From NCBI RefSeq assembly GCF_000340215.1, contig NW_006921544.1, positions 67,782-131,781 of the forward strand: a DNA stretch of 64,000 nucleotides, written 5' to 3'. Below the pieces are notes generated by a model, which did not search any database, was not told the DNA's origin, and worked only from the letters and a program-made list of their open reading frames with translations. This document shows positions 33,481-46,833 of this stretch, one piece after another; position 1 is the first letter of the stretch, and the number at the start of each line of letters is the position of its first letter. Made by a program: the position numbers and the translations under genes. The stretch comes from Pseudocercospora fijiensis CIRAD86. Lineage: Eukaryota; Ascomycota; Dothideomycetes; Mycosphaerellales; Mycosphaerellaceae.

Positions 33481-33539
33481 GCGTAAAACTATCGACATTA
33501 TACTAGCTATAATACGCTCCTACCTCGTATAGGATACAA

Positions 33540-36500
33540 AGGGTACTAACTATTAAACTAAGGTTATACTAGACCCGGGAAATTCAGTTAGTGCCCTTAT
33601 TAGCTATCGCCTAGCTAAGCAATTAGACCTTCGACAATTGCCTAGGACTAACCTACTAACCCTTGCTTAGTTTAATAACGCTCGGCACTTAACCTATAGA
33701 GCCTACTATATTCCTATAGTTCTAAGGGACGACCTCGGCAATAAGCGCCTATTAGACTTCACTGCCTACGTAGTAGATATAGATAGCCTTCTATCCGATA
33801 TTGTTATTAGCAATCCTATTCTTAAGTACTACGCTATAGTTATAGACTTAGGCAGCTAATAGTAGCGATTTAGAATCGCTAGGAGAGAGGACATTAAGTA
33901 CATTAATATTAGCGAGTATCCTAATAATATTAGGGTCCTATTTATTAGCAACCTAATACCCGCCTTAGCTAATCTAACTACCGACCTACTCGGTAGTAAT
34001 AACGATAAACCTGTGCCCCCTAATAGTATAGACCCTAATTAGCTCGAGCGTATACTAGAGCCTATTCGAGAGACCTATATTAATGTGTTTAAACACTACC
34101 TAGCATCGACGTTGCCTATGTTTAAGGAGACGGATTATAAGATTGACATTATAGAGGATAAAGAGGTTCCTTTTAGCCCCCTCTATAACCTTAGTAAACG
34201 AGAGCTTACTGTATTACGTAAGTACCTAGAGGAAAACCTAGCTAATAGTCGAATTCGGTATAGCAACAGCCCTACTAGTATACCTATCCTATTCGTGCTA
34301 AAGAAGGATAGCGGCCTACGTTTATATATTAATTATAGAGGGCTTAATACTGTTACTATTAAAGACCGCTGTCTACTTCTACTTATTAATAAGACTCTCG
34401 ATCGCCTTTCTAGTGCCTACTACTATACTATATTAGACATTAAGGACGCCTATTACCGTATCCGTATTCGTAAGGGCGATAAATAGAAGACAGCCTTTCG
34501 CACTCGCTATAGCTATTTCGAGTACTTAGTTATACTATTTAGTCTAGCTAATGCCCCTGCAATATTCTAGTCCTATATTAATCGGGCCCTTTCGGGCCTA
34601 TTAGACTACCTCTATATAGTTTACCTAGATAACATCCTAGTTTATATATACTCCCCTAATATTGCGGAGTACTAGGCTATAGTCCGTAAGGTGCTCGATC
34701 GCCTACGAACCTATAGCTTGTATTACAAGCCTTCTAAATACACCTTTGCTACTAAAGAGGTATTATTCCTCGGCTTCCTCGTATTAACTAAGGGTATTAA
34801 GGCTAATCCTAATCGGATTAAAACCATTACTAAATAGCCTATTCCTACGTTAATTAAGGAGCTATAGTCGTTCCTCGGTTTTGCTAACTTCTATCGCCGA
34901 TTTATTAAGGGCTATTCGAGGCATATAATGCTACTAACTAAGCTTACTAAAACTAAGGCTAACCCGACTAGAGAGTTTAAATAGACTAATAGAGCATAAG
35001 CCGCTTTTAACGGTCTAAAGCGACGCTTTACTAAAGTCCCCTTATTATACTATTTCGTACTAAACAAGCAGATCCGAATTGAGACTAACGCTTTATAGTT
35101 CGCTATATCGGCTATTATATCCTAGCAATTAGATAATAACTATTACTAGTACCCGATTGCCTTCTTCTCGCGGAAGACAATTAATGCTAAGCGTCGCTAC
35201 GAGACCTACGAGTAAGAGCTCCTAGCTATTATCGAGGCCTTTAAGTACTAGAGGCACTACCTCGATAGGGCCTAATATATAATACAGGTCTATACGGACT
35301 ATAACAACCTCCGTAGTATTACTAAGGTTACTAGGGTTATAGGTCGATAGGCTAGATAGGCCGTCTACCTCGCTAGGTTTAATTTTAATATATTATATCG
35401 GCTAGGCGTAAGCAACCCTACTAATAGCCTATCGAGGCGACCTAATTATAGTAGCGAGACCTAATATATCAATTCTTTGTTTCTAACCCTATAGTATAAG
35501 ATTGCTATAGACCTTACCGTAAAGTAAACGTAGGATAAGCGGACTTCCGGACCCCGCGGCGGCAATAAATACTATAGCGGAGTTGTCGTTCTTCTAGTAT
35601 ACGTTAAAAGAAAGGACGTAGATCGCTCGAGCTATAATAACTCGATTAAGGACATTGCTATTTATAGTAATAGTCTATACAGCGATAGCACTATAGAAGA
35701 GGTTATAGTAGTTCCGGCTACTAGTACTATTAGATATATATAATGCGTACCTCGTTTAATAGCGAGGGTACTATTAAATAACCTTGCAAATAGGGATAGT
35801 CAATCGTTTATAGATAAGCTATTGCGTACTTAGTAGAGGGACGCCTTTGCTATCGAGCGTATTAATAGGCTTATAAGTAGGCGGGCGACCCGATCTAGTA
35901 AGAGTAACAACAATTAGTCGATCGACGATAAAGGTTACTTAAAGTTTAAGGGCAGATACTATATCCTCGCTAAACAATCGATTAGATAAGAGCTTTTAAA
36001 GAGGCACTATAATAGTAAGCTCGCTAGTTACTATAGTACAGAGAGGTCGTACGAGTTACTATCGCGTATATACTACTAGCTAAATAGTAAGCGGTATATA
36101 AAGGAGTATATATAGACCTATGTAGTATACTAGCGAGTTAAAGCACTAAAGCACTTACTATTTAGCGAGTTGTCTTTACTCCCTGTTCTAAAGGAGCCTT
36201 TTGCAGAGCTTATAATAGACTTTATTATAGGTCTTCCCCCTACTAAGCGAAGGGGAAGCAAAGACGTCTTTAACGCTATACTAGTTATTATAGACCGATT
36301 TACTAAGGGTGCTCGCTACATTCCTACTCGGAAGGATTAGACGGCTATTAATATAGCTAAAGCACTATAGAACAATATCTTCTATAGCTATTAGGGAACC
36401 CCTAAGGGGATAGTCTCCGACCGGGGCTCGATATTTATATCGTACTATTAGAGCGAAATATGCCTATAGCTAAGACTTAAGCATCGCCTATCTATAGCAT

Positions 36501-37370
36501 TCTATCTACAAACAGATAGCTAGACCGAGAGGCAAAATGCTACGCTATAGTAGTACCTGCGCAGCTATATTAATAAGAACCCTAACGACTAGGTTAACCT
36601 CCTATAACTAGCCGAATTCGTATATAATAACAGTGTCTACTTATCTACTAAGGTGTTACCCTATTTCGCTATAATAGGCTAGAACGCTACTATACTATAA
36701 GACCCCCTACCGCTCGAGGCCGAGCGTAAGGAAAGGGAAGCGTATTAAGTACTAACCCCTAAAACACTAGCGGCTATTAAGAGGGTTTAGAAGATACGAG
36801 AAATTCACGCTAAGATAGCTAACAAACTAGCAAAGGCCTAGGCCTATTAGAAGGCCTACTACGACAAACACTGTACGCTAATAACCTCCAAGCAAGGTAA
36901 CATAGTTGTACTTAGTATAAAGAACCTCCGTATCCGCAAACACCTATTACCTAATAGCAAAACACGCCCTAAACTAGCACTAAGGTATATTAGCCTATTC
37001 CGCATTCGGGAAGTTAAGGGCTCTTCTGTATAGGCCTATTAGTTATAGCTCCTACTATACTATACTATCTATAACACCTTCTGTATCTCCTTCCTTAAAC
37101 TATACTACTACCGCGGAGACTCTAATAAAGAAGCCCCTACTAAATATAAAGAGATACTAGCTAACGGTAAAGAGCTATAGTCTATAGAACGTATTCTAAA
37201 GCACCGGACTAGGTAAGGCAAAAAGGAGTACCTCCTAAGATAGCAAGGCTATTCGCCTAAATAGGACTCGTAGGAAGATAAAGCCTCTTTTAAAGACATA
37301 ACTAAGTTGTTAGATAAGTATTAGACTAGTGTAAAGAACAAGAAGAAGGCTAAGGGCCTATAATGTCGCC
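33540..37370 (+). pseudogene. Pol relic of chromovirus B: protease, RT, RNase H, integrase, chromodomain
   Basis: Protease region near 33570-33870 (LDPGNSVSALIS, where D-S/T-G would be expected). Reverse transcriptase: open part at 34085-34486 with LKKDSGLRLYINYRGLN and LDIKDAYYRIRI, and the catalytic site near 34618 as VYLDNILVY. RNase H near 35060-35460 (IRIETNAL.FAISAII, then YTDYNNL). Integrase near 35980-37010 with LIIDFIIGLPP, IIDRFTKGARY, VSDRGSIF and FVYNNSVY. Chromodomain near 37185-37330 (ERILKHRTR.GKKEYLLR). All frames carry TAG/TAA. Function lost. Confidence 0.9.
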
Positions 37371-37379
37371 TAGGAATAA

Positions 37380-38589
37380 TACTACCCCTAGGGTACTATT
37401 AGCTAACTAATTAGAGGCCGACAAACTAGGACAATAAGACTATACTACTATAGTAGACGCGTACCGAGTATTAACAAACGCGCTATAACTGTTAACTAAT
37501 CCTAGTAACTAATCGCCTACTCTTTCGAGGGATCTACCCCTTTACTAGCGTACCCTATAAGACCCTTCTTTTAACGCCCCCTCTTATTCCTTCCTCCTAT
37601 CGAGGCCTCGAGGCCTAGGCGATTAGCGAGGACGGCGTTACACTCGTACTAAATAGCGACACGGCCGGCGCGGCTATATTAGTAATAGTGTTACGGAGTG
37701 TATCGCTAGTTAAAGCGTCGCTAGTCGAAGAAGGAAACTAGAAGCAAGGTAAAGTTAGCGCTAAGACGGCTAGCGCCGCTATTGTTAACATTACTTGCTA
37801 TTATTACTACGCCTATAGATACAACCTTACCTATACTACGAGCCTAAGGCACCTTTAATTAAAACTTTAATTAAAACTTTAAGGCTAAGTTAAAATATTA
37901 AGGCTTAAAAGGATTGAGTAGCTTAATAGATTAACTAACTAAGGGCAAAACTATAGAGCTAAGCTAGCCGGGGTCGATCTTGCGGATAATAGGTTACTCC
38001 TCGATCTTTCTAACCCTTTAAGCGAGGCGAACCTTAACTACTATACTTATAATAGCCTTTACTTATAGAAACTAGACGAGCTGTGTTTTTTCTAAAAAGA
38101 CAAGATAAGATTAACAATTAAAGGCTACTAAACCTAACTAATTAGGGCTAGCGAAACTACGAACAATAATAGCCCTCGTAATAATAAGAACAAACCCTCG
38201 GAAGCGGACAACCCTCGGAAGCGGACATAGCTAGGTCTTTTAGAGTAGACGCAAAGAACTCGGAACGATATTACTTAGAGCGGAGGCAGTGCTATAATAC
38301 CTCGTACGTCTACCTATTATAGTAGGGAAGACGCGCCCGTATTGTAATTAGTCGATAGCTCTTAATTCTTGTAGCTTTATATCCCTTTACTTTATTATAT
38401 GTAAGGATAGCGCTGTTAGAGTTAGACATTGTATTAGAAGGTAAGGTTTGATATAGTTATATAATTAGGTAGTTAAGTGTTCAATTTAGCGCGGCTAAGC
38501 AGCTTATTAGATTTGCTAAGTTAGTAGCAATAGAGGTCGAGATTAGAATACAGACAGGCTACGAGGGCGCGGCCTTTAGAAGGGAAGCG
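37380..38589. other. Long 3' non-coding part of chromovirus B
   Basis: Between chromodomain and 3' LTR. It holds a repeated CTTTAATTAAAA motif (37852-37885) and two copies of a CCCTCGGAAGCGGACA 16-mer (about 38196-38227), both also present in element A near 300-345 and 1-40. No gene was recognised on either strand. A purine stretch AGAAGGGAAGCG directly precedes the LTR. Confidence 0.6.
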
Positions 38590-38788
38590 TGCATTAGGGC
38601 TAAAGAGGCTATACGTAATTAGCATATAACTAGGCCGAGTAAAGCTAGGGTCTTAATGCCTTAGGCAGGGCTTGGCGCTTAGCGTTAGGCTAACTCTCCT
38701 ACCTTCCTCCCTCTCCTCCTAGATCCTTATCGAATACTATACTAATTTACTACTACCCTATCTACCTGCTAACATAACCCTTATTACA
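38590..38788 (+). repeat. 3' LTR of chromovirus B
   Basis: Starts TGCATTAGGGC, ends CTTATTACA, 199 bp, followed by TTAAT. It has two compensating 2-bp indels and five RIP-type transitions against the 5' LTR. Confidence 0.93.
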
Positions 38789-38793
38789 TTAAT

Positions 38794-39740
38794 TAACGCT
38801 TAGCCTAGTAAGCCTACCGGACTCTAGATACTAATACTCTATATTATATAGACGGACTTCTCCTTCTCGACCTCCTATCGCTCTCTACGAGATAGTAACC
38901 TTCTACTTCTTTATAGTACTTAAGTATCTATAAGGTAGTAATATTAAGTTACTACGAGATAGTAGTATTAAGTTCTCGTTACTTCGCTAAATCTAGTTAC
39001 TATCTTAAAGGTTGTTTAATTTATCGTACCGCTAACGTCTCTATTACGAGCGTACCTATATCTATCTACGCCGGTTAGCTCGCCTAGCTTTATAGATTAA
39101 GACGTACTTACTAAATTAACTTTGCCGGTATCTTAGAGAAACTTATATACCTAGTCGAGATTAGTATATAGTTCTACTATACTCGATTAAAGCTTCGCCC
39201 TACTACCGGCTTACTTCTCTAGGATTTATAGAGTATAGCTATACCTAAAGCTATACGCGTATATCGTAGTAATATACCCGACGGTATACTTACTAGTTTA
39301 TTTTACTATATACGAAGGCGTACTAAGGGCTGTATTTATCTATAGTATCTACTCGCTCGCCTAAAGCCGATCGGTTTTATACTATTATAGTATAGTCCGC
39401 TAGGCTAGGAGGTTTATAGTCGTTATATATTATAGGTAGAGTAAAGCGTCGATAGTTCTATTACTTAACGCCTTGCACGTAGCGAATAGTAGAGCTATAC
39501 TACGCTAGTTATTATAATAAAGTAGATAGGTATACCGACTACTAATTACTTAACTATCTAACCTATAGACTTACTAGCTCCTTATATACCCTAGCGCTAA
39601 GAATTATAAGCGATAAGTAAACAATCTTTTAGCTTCCTTTATCTTCTCTTACTTATAAAAAATAAATCTAACTAGTCTTAGAGATTCTTCTAATACTTCT
39701 AATCCTCCCTCTACTTAGCTATTAAGTTATAAGCTAAATA
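38794..39740. mobile_element. RIP-damaged repeat right of chromovirus B
   Basis: Continuation of the repeat that B entered. It may include the 3' LTR region of the copia tail that follows on the minus strand. No intact motif seen. Confidence 0.4.
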
Positions 39741-39905
39741 GCTAAGTCCTAATCCTTCGTATCCCTAGGACTCCCTTTATATTCTTTTTTAACTTCCCCT
39801 TTATTAGTAGTTTAGTTAAGAAGTCCGCGAGTTAGTTCTTTATCGATATATACTTTCTATCGACTAGCTTATCCTTAACTAGATCTAGTATTTAATATAC
39901 TAACG
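39740..39905 (-). pseudogene. C-terminal tail of a Ty1/copia polyprotein
   Basis: The minus strand reads LVDRKYISIKN.LADFLTKLL, matching the conserved end of copia RNase H (Y+ST+EQLAD.LTK.L). It stops abruptly near 39905, where plus-strand gypsy sequence begins, so this is a junction of two broken elements. Confidence 0.55.
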
Positions 39906-41365
39906 ACGGTAAAAGAGCTCGAATTATTCCTTATTTTTACTAACTTCTACCGTTAGTTTACTAAGAGCTATTTACGGTATATAGTACCGCTAACTAAGCC
40001 TACTAAAACTAAGAATAATCCTTCGAGGGAGCTTAGATAGAGTAATAAAGTATAAGCCGCTCTTAAGATTTTAAAGAAGTAATTTACTACTACTCCTTTA
40101 CTATACTTTTTTAACCTAACTAAACTATTAAAATTAGGACAAGCGCTTTATAGTATACTATATCCGCTATCCTATTATAATAGAGTAGTAGTAAAGATAG
40201 CTACTAGTACCCGATTGCCTTCTTCTCTAGAGAGATAATTAATATAGAACGCCGGTACGAGATATATAAGTAAGAGCTATTAGCAATTATAGAGGCCGTT
40301 AAGTATTAGTAGCACTATCTAAGCGGTACGTAGTATACTATCTAGGTCTATATAGGCTATAATAACCTTCGTAGAATTACTAATATTACTAGGGTTATAG
40401 GTCGATAGGCTAGATAGGCCGTCTACCTCGCTATATTCGATTTCAATATTCTATATCGGCTCGGCGTAAGCAATCCTACTAATAGTCTATTAAGACGACC
40501 TAATTACGATAGCGAAACCTAGTCTATTAACTTATTATCTCCTACCCTATAATATAAAATTACTATAGATATTACTATATAGTATAATAAGCGGACCTCC
40601 GGATACCGCGATAGTATATAATAAAGGATATTCCTACTATACTAATAATACGCGTAAAGAAGAACAAATACGCTTATATAGACTATAGGGTCCTATAGTT
40701 AATATTGCTATTTATAGTAATAGTAACGATAGTACTAATATAGTTAATCCGGCTACTAGTACTATAGTACGTACTACGTAAGATAGCGAGGGTACTATTA
40801 AGCAACCTTATATAAGGTAATAGTTAAGCTTTTATAAGGAAGCTACTACGTACTTAGTAGAGGGACGCCTTTACTATTACCCGCCTTACTTAGCTTATAA
40901 GTAAACGCGAGACTTAATCTAGTAAGAGTAAGAATAAGTAGTTAGTCGATAGTACTAAGTACCTATACTATAAGGGCCGCTTATATCTAGCCGCTAAGCA
41001 ATCGAGTAGATAGGAGATTCTTAAGCAATACTATAATAGTAAGCTTAGGAGTTACTATAGTATAGAGAGGTCGTACGAGCTACTATTATATATATACTAC
41101 TAGCTAAATAGTAAGCGGGATATAAAGAAATACGTAAATATATATACTTTCTACTAGAGTATTAAAGTACTACGATATCTACTATTTAGCGAGCTGTCTT
41201 TACTTTCGTTTCTAAATACGCTATTCGCTAAGCTTATTCTTAATTTTATTATAGGCCTTCCTACCGCTAAGAGGCGTAGTAGTAAGGATATATTTAATAC
41301 TATTCTAGTCGTTATAGACCGCTTTACTAAGAGCGCTTAATATATTCCTACTAGAGAAGATTAGT
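39905..41365 (+). pseudogene. Fragment of a gypsy element related to A/B (RT end, RNase H, integrase)
   Basis: Plus-strand similarity to element B 34870-36350 is clear throughout: the LLIFTNFYR.FTKSY region, the RNase H segment and the integrase segment down to ATTCCTACTAGAGAAGATTAG, matching B near 36324. It is more RIP-damaged than B. It begins at a copia junction and ends at the left terminus of element D, so both sides were cut by other events. No LTR is present. Confidence 0.8.
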
Positions 41366-41520
41366 TAGACCCCGTAGTAGTTTAGTTTATAAACTACTAA
41401 ACGTATATAGTTTAGTTTCTTAGCGGCGAACTAGCTCCCTAGTTCCGGTTTAGTTTTTTTCAAACTATATAGATTCCTAGTTTAAACTAGAGACTATATT
41501 AGTTTTACTATAAGGATACT
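41366..41520. repeat. Left terminal region of D
   Basis: Inverted terminus followed by subterminal TTTAGTTT/GGTTTAGTTT motifs, mirroring the AAACTAA array at the right end. Such arrays are typical transposase binding regions in hAT elements. Confidence 0.75.
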
Positions 41521-41769
41521 CTTATTCGACTACCGGCTACGATTGCCGGCTATAATAGTAACTAGGTTACATTTACTACGCTCTATTACCGTTACTAGGG
41601 CGTAGTTGCCGTAGTTACGAAATCTTACTTATATAACGTTAAATAGGTAGCAATAATTAGGGCTTCGCGATATTCTTATACTTTTTAACTTCTTTCTCTA
41701 TACCTATCCTAATAATAACTACTATACGCTATACCCCCGCCTCCCTTCCTTAAAATAGTAAGAGAGTAG

Positions 41770-43310
41770 CGCGCCGCGCGCTAAATAGAAGATAGAACTA
41801 GAGACCGCGAGGTTATTTTACCTAAGTATCTAAGAAAAAAGCGTAAGACTAAAGAGGAGTACTCTATAAAGAAGAATTCCGTACGAGACCGCGAGAGAAA
41901 GGAGAAGATAGATAAGGATAAAAGATTAAAGGATAAGAGAAGGAAGGCGCGGAATAAAGTATTTTATCGATAGCTAGCGCCTATAGAAAAAAGTAAAGGT
42001 TAGGATAAGAAGACAACGTAAGAGAAGGCTAAGAGGAGGAAGGAATTACGTCTAGTCTTCGAGCGCAAATTTCTAGTAGCGTAAGTTAATCTAGCTAATA
42101 GCCGTAGCTAGTAGCTATAGCTAGTAGCTATAGCCGGTAGCTATAGCCGGTAGCTATAGCTAGTATTTCTTTCTTTTAGACGTTAACTAATAGTATTTAG
42201 ACCTATAGCCGCTACCTCTTTCGATACGACCGATAGTAACGGAGATATTAAGATAGCCGAGAATAAAAATACTAGAGTTTAGGATGCCGCGAAAGAGCTT
42301 AATACTACGAATAAAGAGACTAAAAAGAGCGAGGAGATACTATACGTCGATCTAGTAATAGATATCGTCTTAGGACCTAACGCTAGAGACGATAAGCGCT
42401 AGGAGTAGATCGAGTATAGTTAAAGGGACGAGGTACTAGTAAAGGGCTAAGGTATAAGTTATATTAATCTAGAAAATTATTATTAAAGCTACTACGAAAA
42501 GCTAGTAAGGATTAGACTCGAGACTAGTCGTCTTTATATCCTCGATATAGAGTAGAAATTTCTTAATTAGTATTAGAGCGAAGCCTTTACGTCTATAAAA
42601 GCAAAGTAGCTTACGATTAATATAATCGGGGCTAGGTATCTAGGGACGGCGGAAGAGTTACTAAAGGAGGAAGGGGTATAGGTAATTATTCTATACTCGG
42701 TATATATAGCCGGCGTTCGTAGCCGGCAGATACTAATAGTTAAATAGAAAGCGTTTCTCGAGGGTAGAGTGCTACTACTACATAAAATCTTTACTAAGGT
42801 AGAGAGGGCTTGTATCCGGAATCTAAGCTACTAGTAGAATAGGTTAGCGTTAGAATTCTCTAAATCTCTATATAAGCCTCCGAAGGATTACCTATTTTAG
42901 CGATACGGCTTTATCTCGACTACTCCGTAGGTACCCGACGAAGCTCGAGCGCTCTTTAAGGTCTTTACTAAGAAGCGGAAGGAGTTCGAGGATTAGGATT
43001 AGTTAATAGAGCTGTTAGTTAGTCTTAGGTTTCGTAGTTAGACTCGGCCTAAGCATTTGCTTATTAAGTGTTTTATACTAAAAGAGGATAGATTAAGACT
43101 AAAAACGAGCTTAGATTCGTTAGGTATAGTAGCTCGGTTCCGTTAGTAGGAGAGAGCCGCCGTATAGAAGGCAAAATTTAGGTAGTTAGGGTAGCTAGGA
43201 AAGAAATTCTAGTAGTTAGGCTAGCTAGGGTAGCTAGGAAAAGAAATCTAGTAGTTAGGTAGCTAGGAAATAAAAAAAAAGGTAGCTAGCTATTTACTAC
43301 CTAGCTATTC
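41770..43310 (+). pseudogene. Basic cargo protein gene with minisatellite intron (D)
   Basis: Exon 1 (to 42080) is highly charged: RERKEKIDKDKRLKDKRRKAR and KAKRRKELRLVFERKFLVA. A 99-bp intron at 42081-42179 has a GTAAGT donor and TTTTAG acceptor and contains the CCGG minisatellite. Joining the exons keeps the frame. Exon 2 continues as ATSFDTTDSNGDIKIAENKN, YINLENYY.SYYEKL, then a mixed region with RPKHLLIKCFIL and a glutamine/leucine/glycine-rich repeat end (43180-43300). The family is not recognised; the lysine/arginine content suits a nuclear nucleic-acid binding protein. In D' this part lies outside the window. Confidence 0.55.
42081..42179 (+). other. Intron with CCGG minisatellite in the basic cargo gene
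   Basis: GTAAGT donor at 42081, TTTTAG acceptor at 42179. The core 42098-42164 is a tandem array of 13-bp TAGCCGGTAGCTA-type units. The splice restores the reading frame (GC + A). Confidence 0.7.
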
Positions 43311-43319
43311 CTAACGATA

Positions 43320-43870
43320 CGATACTATAAAAGAAAGGGTATTTCCCTATAGCTACTAGTATATATCTACTACTCCTAAGTCCTTACCTTGCCGTACAAA
43401 ACTTTAAAATATACCGACCGATATTGTATATATACTAGGCGCTATACTAGGAAGAGTAATAACGAGACGATAGTCGAAATAGTCTAGTATACGAGCGAGA
43501 TTACGATAACGTTAAGAGGAGGTTATATACTCGCCTTTAAGCCTATTAAGTACTAGACGACGATTAGGGCTAGATTTATCCTCTCCGAATCCTAGTAGTA
43601 GGAATTTATTATAGGATACTACTACCTAGTCCTTACCTTTAGGGAGTCTAAGTAGAAGGTTATTCGGAGATATAAGAATATCGAGTATTAACCCGGATAT
43701 CTTCGAAAAGGCTAGCTAGGGGTATCTTTAGAAACCCGATAATTAATAGGTCTATAAGATATAGTTCCCTTTATACTTACGTTTAAAGGAGTTTAAACTA
43801 CGGAAGTACTCGATATAATAGGGTAGTAAGGAGCGACCGGATATATTCTAGAAGTTCTTTTATAAAGGGG
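43320..43870 (+). other. Unclear reading between basic gene and transposase in D
   Basis: Parts look coding on the plus strand (TTIRARFILSES then EFIIGYYYLVLTFRES near 43550-43650), but I could not follow one frame across it. It may be the first exon of the transposase or a separate gene. Confidence 0.35.
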
Positions 43871-44149
43871 GGATTATACTATTATATAACTTCTCGACTT
43901 AAAGGTTAACTAGTAATAGTCTATAACTTATTCGGTTTAATCTTAAAATACCCGAAACTAGGGGATAGGAGTTTACCGCCTACTAAATATCTCTATTCTA
44001 AACCGTATCGGGAATCTTAAGAAAAGAGGAGGGTTAATATAGATATAGCGTTCTAGAAAGGGGTACGTCTTCTAAAATACCGGCTATAGCTACCGGCTAT
44101 AGCTACTAGCTACTTTAATTAACCGTATAGATCTAGCTAATTATTATAG

Positions 44150-46480
44150 GCTACGCTTAAGGAAGCTTATAGATTAAAGGCTACTAATTTCTCCTCCGAA
44201 GACTTTAAGTAACTAGTAAACGAAATACTAGCTATAAATAGTCTTCCGGAAGACTTCTACGAAAGGGAGTCTATATAGAAGATATACCTATATCTTATAA
44301 ACTACCCCCGCCCCTATTTCTCGGCGCGATAACCTAGCGTACTATATTTAAAAAGAATAAAGAGGCTACGTTAGACGATATTTAGGAGATTCTCTATAAT
44401 ACTCGCCGAGTAGCTATTACTATTAATAGCTAGTTAAGCTAGACTATAAGAGCCTTCTTCCTCTCGATTATACTATACTTTATTTATTCGGATTAGAAAC
44501 TCTAGGAACTTATAATCGGATTCCCTAAAATTCTAGGTTCCTATACTAGTAAGGATATAGCGAAGCTTATTTATATAGTAATAGATAGGGTTAGCGTAAT
44601 AACGAGACTAATCTTAATAACTACGGATAACGCTAGTAATAATCGAATATTATATAAGGCGTTATATATATAATTTATATATATAAGTCTTTAAAATTAC
44701 TTATTATATCGATAGGGTCGAGTATATATAGGAGATTATAAGGTCTATAATCTAGCTTAGTCTTTTAAATATTAAGCTCGCTATAATTCCGGATACGTAC
44801 GATAATAAAGATAAAGAGGAGCCTAGTAATAGCCCTAGCCCTATTAAATCGGAGCCGACGTCGTTACTAGTTATATCCCTATAGAAGTTTCCCTACCTTA
44901 CTTATATAGTTTAAATCGCGATCCGAGCCCTCTTTAAGACGCTTAAAATTGCACTATCGAACGACGACTAATAGAAGATCCTAGATAAGGATAAAGCAAT
45001 GTCGAAAGTCGAGAAACTCGTTATAGTAATAAGACGGGATAAGGTAGAAAGCCTAGCTTTCGTTTTATATAAGATATAACTTTTATCCGTAGCCGGTACC
45101 TCTAGCCGGTAACCTAGTATAGTTCTAACTCTTTATCTCTAGCTTCGTCGTCTAGTAATATATATAAACTCGAGCTTATAGAGATATAACCGATTCGAGG
45201 CTATTTAAAAGCACCTAATTAAGCGCCCTAAAACCGATACCTAGAATATCGTATAGAATAAGCGATAGCAAAAGCGGCCTCTTTAGCGCCTACTCTGTTT
45301 TACCTAAGATATAAAAACTCGGTTCGATTCGACTTTCTATATAGTTACGAGGGGATATACTTTATATACTGCTCTCGAGATCTATTAGAGTTCCGAGGGT
45401 ATTAAGTAGCTCGGTCTTACTACCGCTAAATAGCGCTAAGTAGAGTATCTCGTAGATATTAGTAAGTATTACGCAAAGGTTACTACTACGATTAGTAGAA
45501 CCTAAGGACCGACAATCTACCTTATTTTTACGTACTATAACTAGCTCTTTAACGAGCTCGACGAAACCGTAGCTAAGCTAGCTAAGAAGAGCGTTCCCTA
45601 GAAAGTAGCTATAACGAAAGCTATAGATACCTCCTATACTAAGTTATATAAATATTATAGTACTACCTTTTAGTCGTTCGGGGATATCTATAGCGTTACG
45701 TACTTACTTAACCTAGTAGAAAAGGATATATACTAGTAGAAGCCGGAATAGAAAGAGGACGAGGAATAGCCTAAGTATTACTAGAGTATTCTAGAAAAGA
45801 TATTCTATTAGCGTCGGAAAGGAACTAGTCTAAATATAGCTCCTATAAAGAAAAAGAAGGTTTAGAAGGCTCCGATATTATATCTATTTCGTAAATAGGA
45901 AGTAGAGGTAGAAGAGGAAGTAACTACTAAAGTAAATAAAGAAGAGTTCGATCTCTATCGGCGCGCGAGTAAGTACTAAATCCGTAGGCTCGGAAAGAGA
46001 GCTAATAATCTCTAGATCTTACTAGTCTTCTAGACGAACTCGGAGACGATATTCTCGCTATATAGTAGCGGTTAGAGCCTAAGTTTCTAACGATAGTATC
46101 GGTCGCTCGGAATGTCCTCGCTATACTAAGCGTAGGTATAGGCTATAAGAGATCTTTTAGTATCGCTTGTTACTAGGGCCGCTTTAATCGAATATAATCG
46201 CCTACTACCTTCGAATCTATTATAGTATTCCAATACTATCTCCTCTACTAGAGTCGCTAAGATAGGATACTAAAGGTTATACTAAAGGACTTAAACGAGG
46301 GATTAGAAAACCTTAAGATTAAAGAAATCTAGTAGCGCGAAAAGAATACGAAATTTAGTCTAAGCGAAACCCTTATTAGCGATAATAAAGAGAAAGGGGG
46401 TAGAGGTAGAAGGCGATACTAGGTTAAGAAGCAGAAGCGTATATAGGCTTAGAGTAGCTTTAAGGAGACGAAGCGTTTAC
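44150..46480 (+). pseudogene. hAT transposase relic (D)
   Basis: Collinear with 6900-9240 and about 90 percent similar by eye. The same family blocks are present: LQELIIGFPKILGS near 44500, NASNNR near 44630, DSTF near 45330, and the dimerisation region with FNRI..PTTFESI near 46190. It has extra RIP changes and small indels. Non-functional. If an autonomous copy exists elsewhere in the genome, these two sequences give its consensus. Confidence 0.82.
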
Positions 46481-46833
46481 GTAGAAGATAATATAGCCGG
46501 CGTATATAGCTAGCGTAGATAGATAGCGTATATTCCTAATATATTTCGAATTCCTAAATAGACTAGTTACTATAGTAGCGAAGCGCTTATATAGAAGGTA
46601 ATATAGCCGCCGTATATAGCCGGTATATATCCCTAATATATTTCGAATTCCTAAATAGACTAGTTGCTATAGCAACCTACCCCGCTTACCTACTAACTAT
46701 TTCTAATTCTCTATTCGCTCTTCTTCTTCTATTTCCCTTTCCCTATATTCTTAAAGACAAATATACCTTAAGGATTCGGCTCTTCGGGCCTTACTAAGTT
46801 AGCCGCCTTCCCTTCCTTTAGCGACTATATTAT

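Larger units (their letters stand above)
31607..38788 (+). mobile_element. Complete Ty3/gypsy chromovirus B (7182 bp)
   Basis: Two 199-bp LTRs (31607-31805, 38590-38788), a perfect 5-bp duplication TTAAT at 31602-31606 and 38789-38793, and a gag-pol reading with C-terminal chromodomain. It belongs to the same family as element A at the left end of the window. About 1.2 kb of apparently non-coding DNA lies between the chromodomain and the 3' LTR. The five substitutions between its LTRs are all RIP-type transitions, so the insertion was young when RIP struck. Confidence 0.95.
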
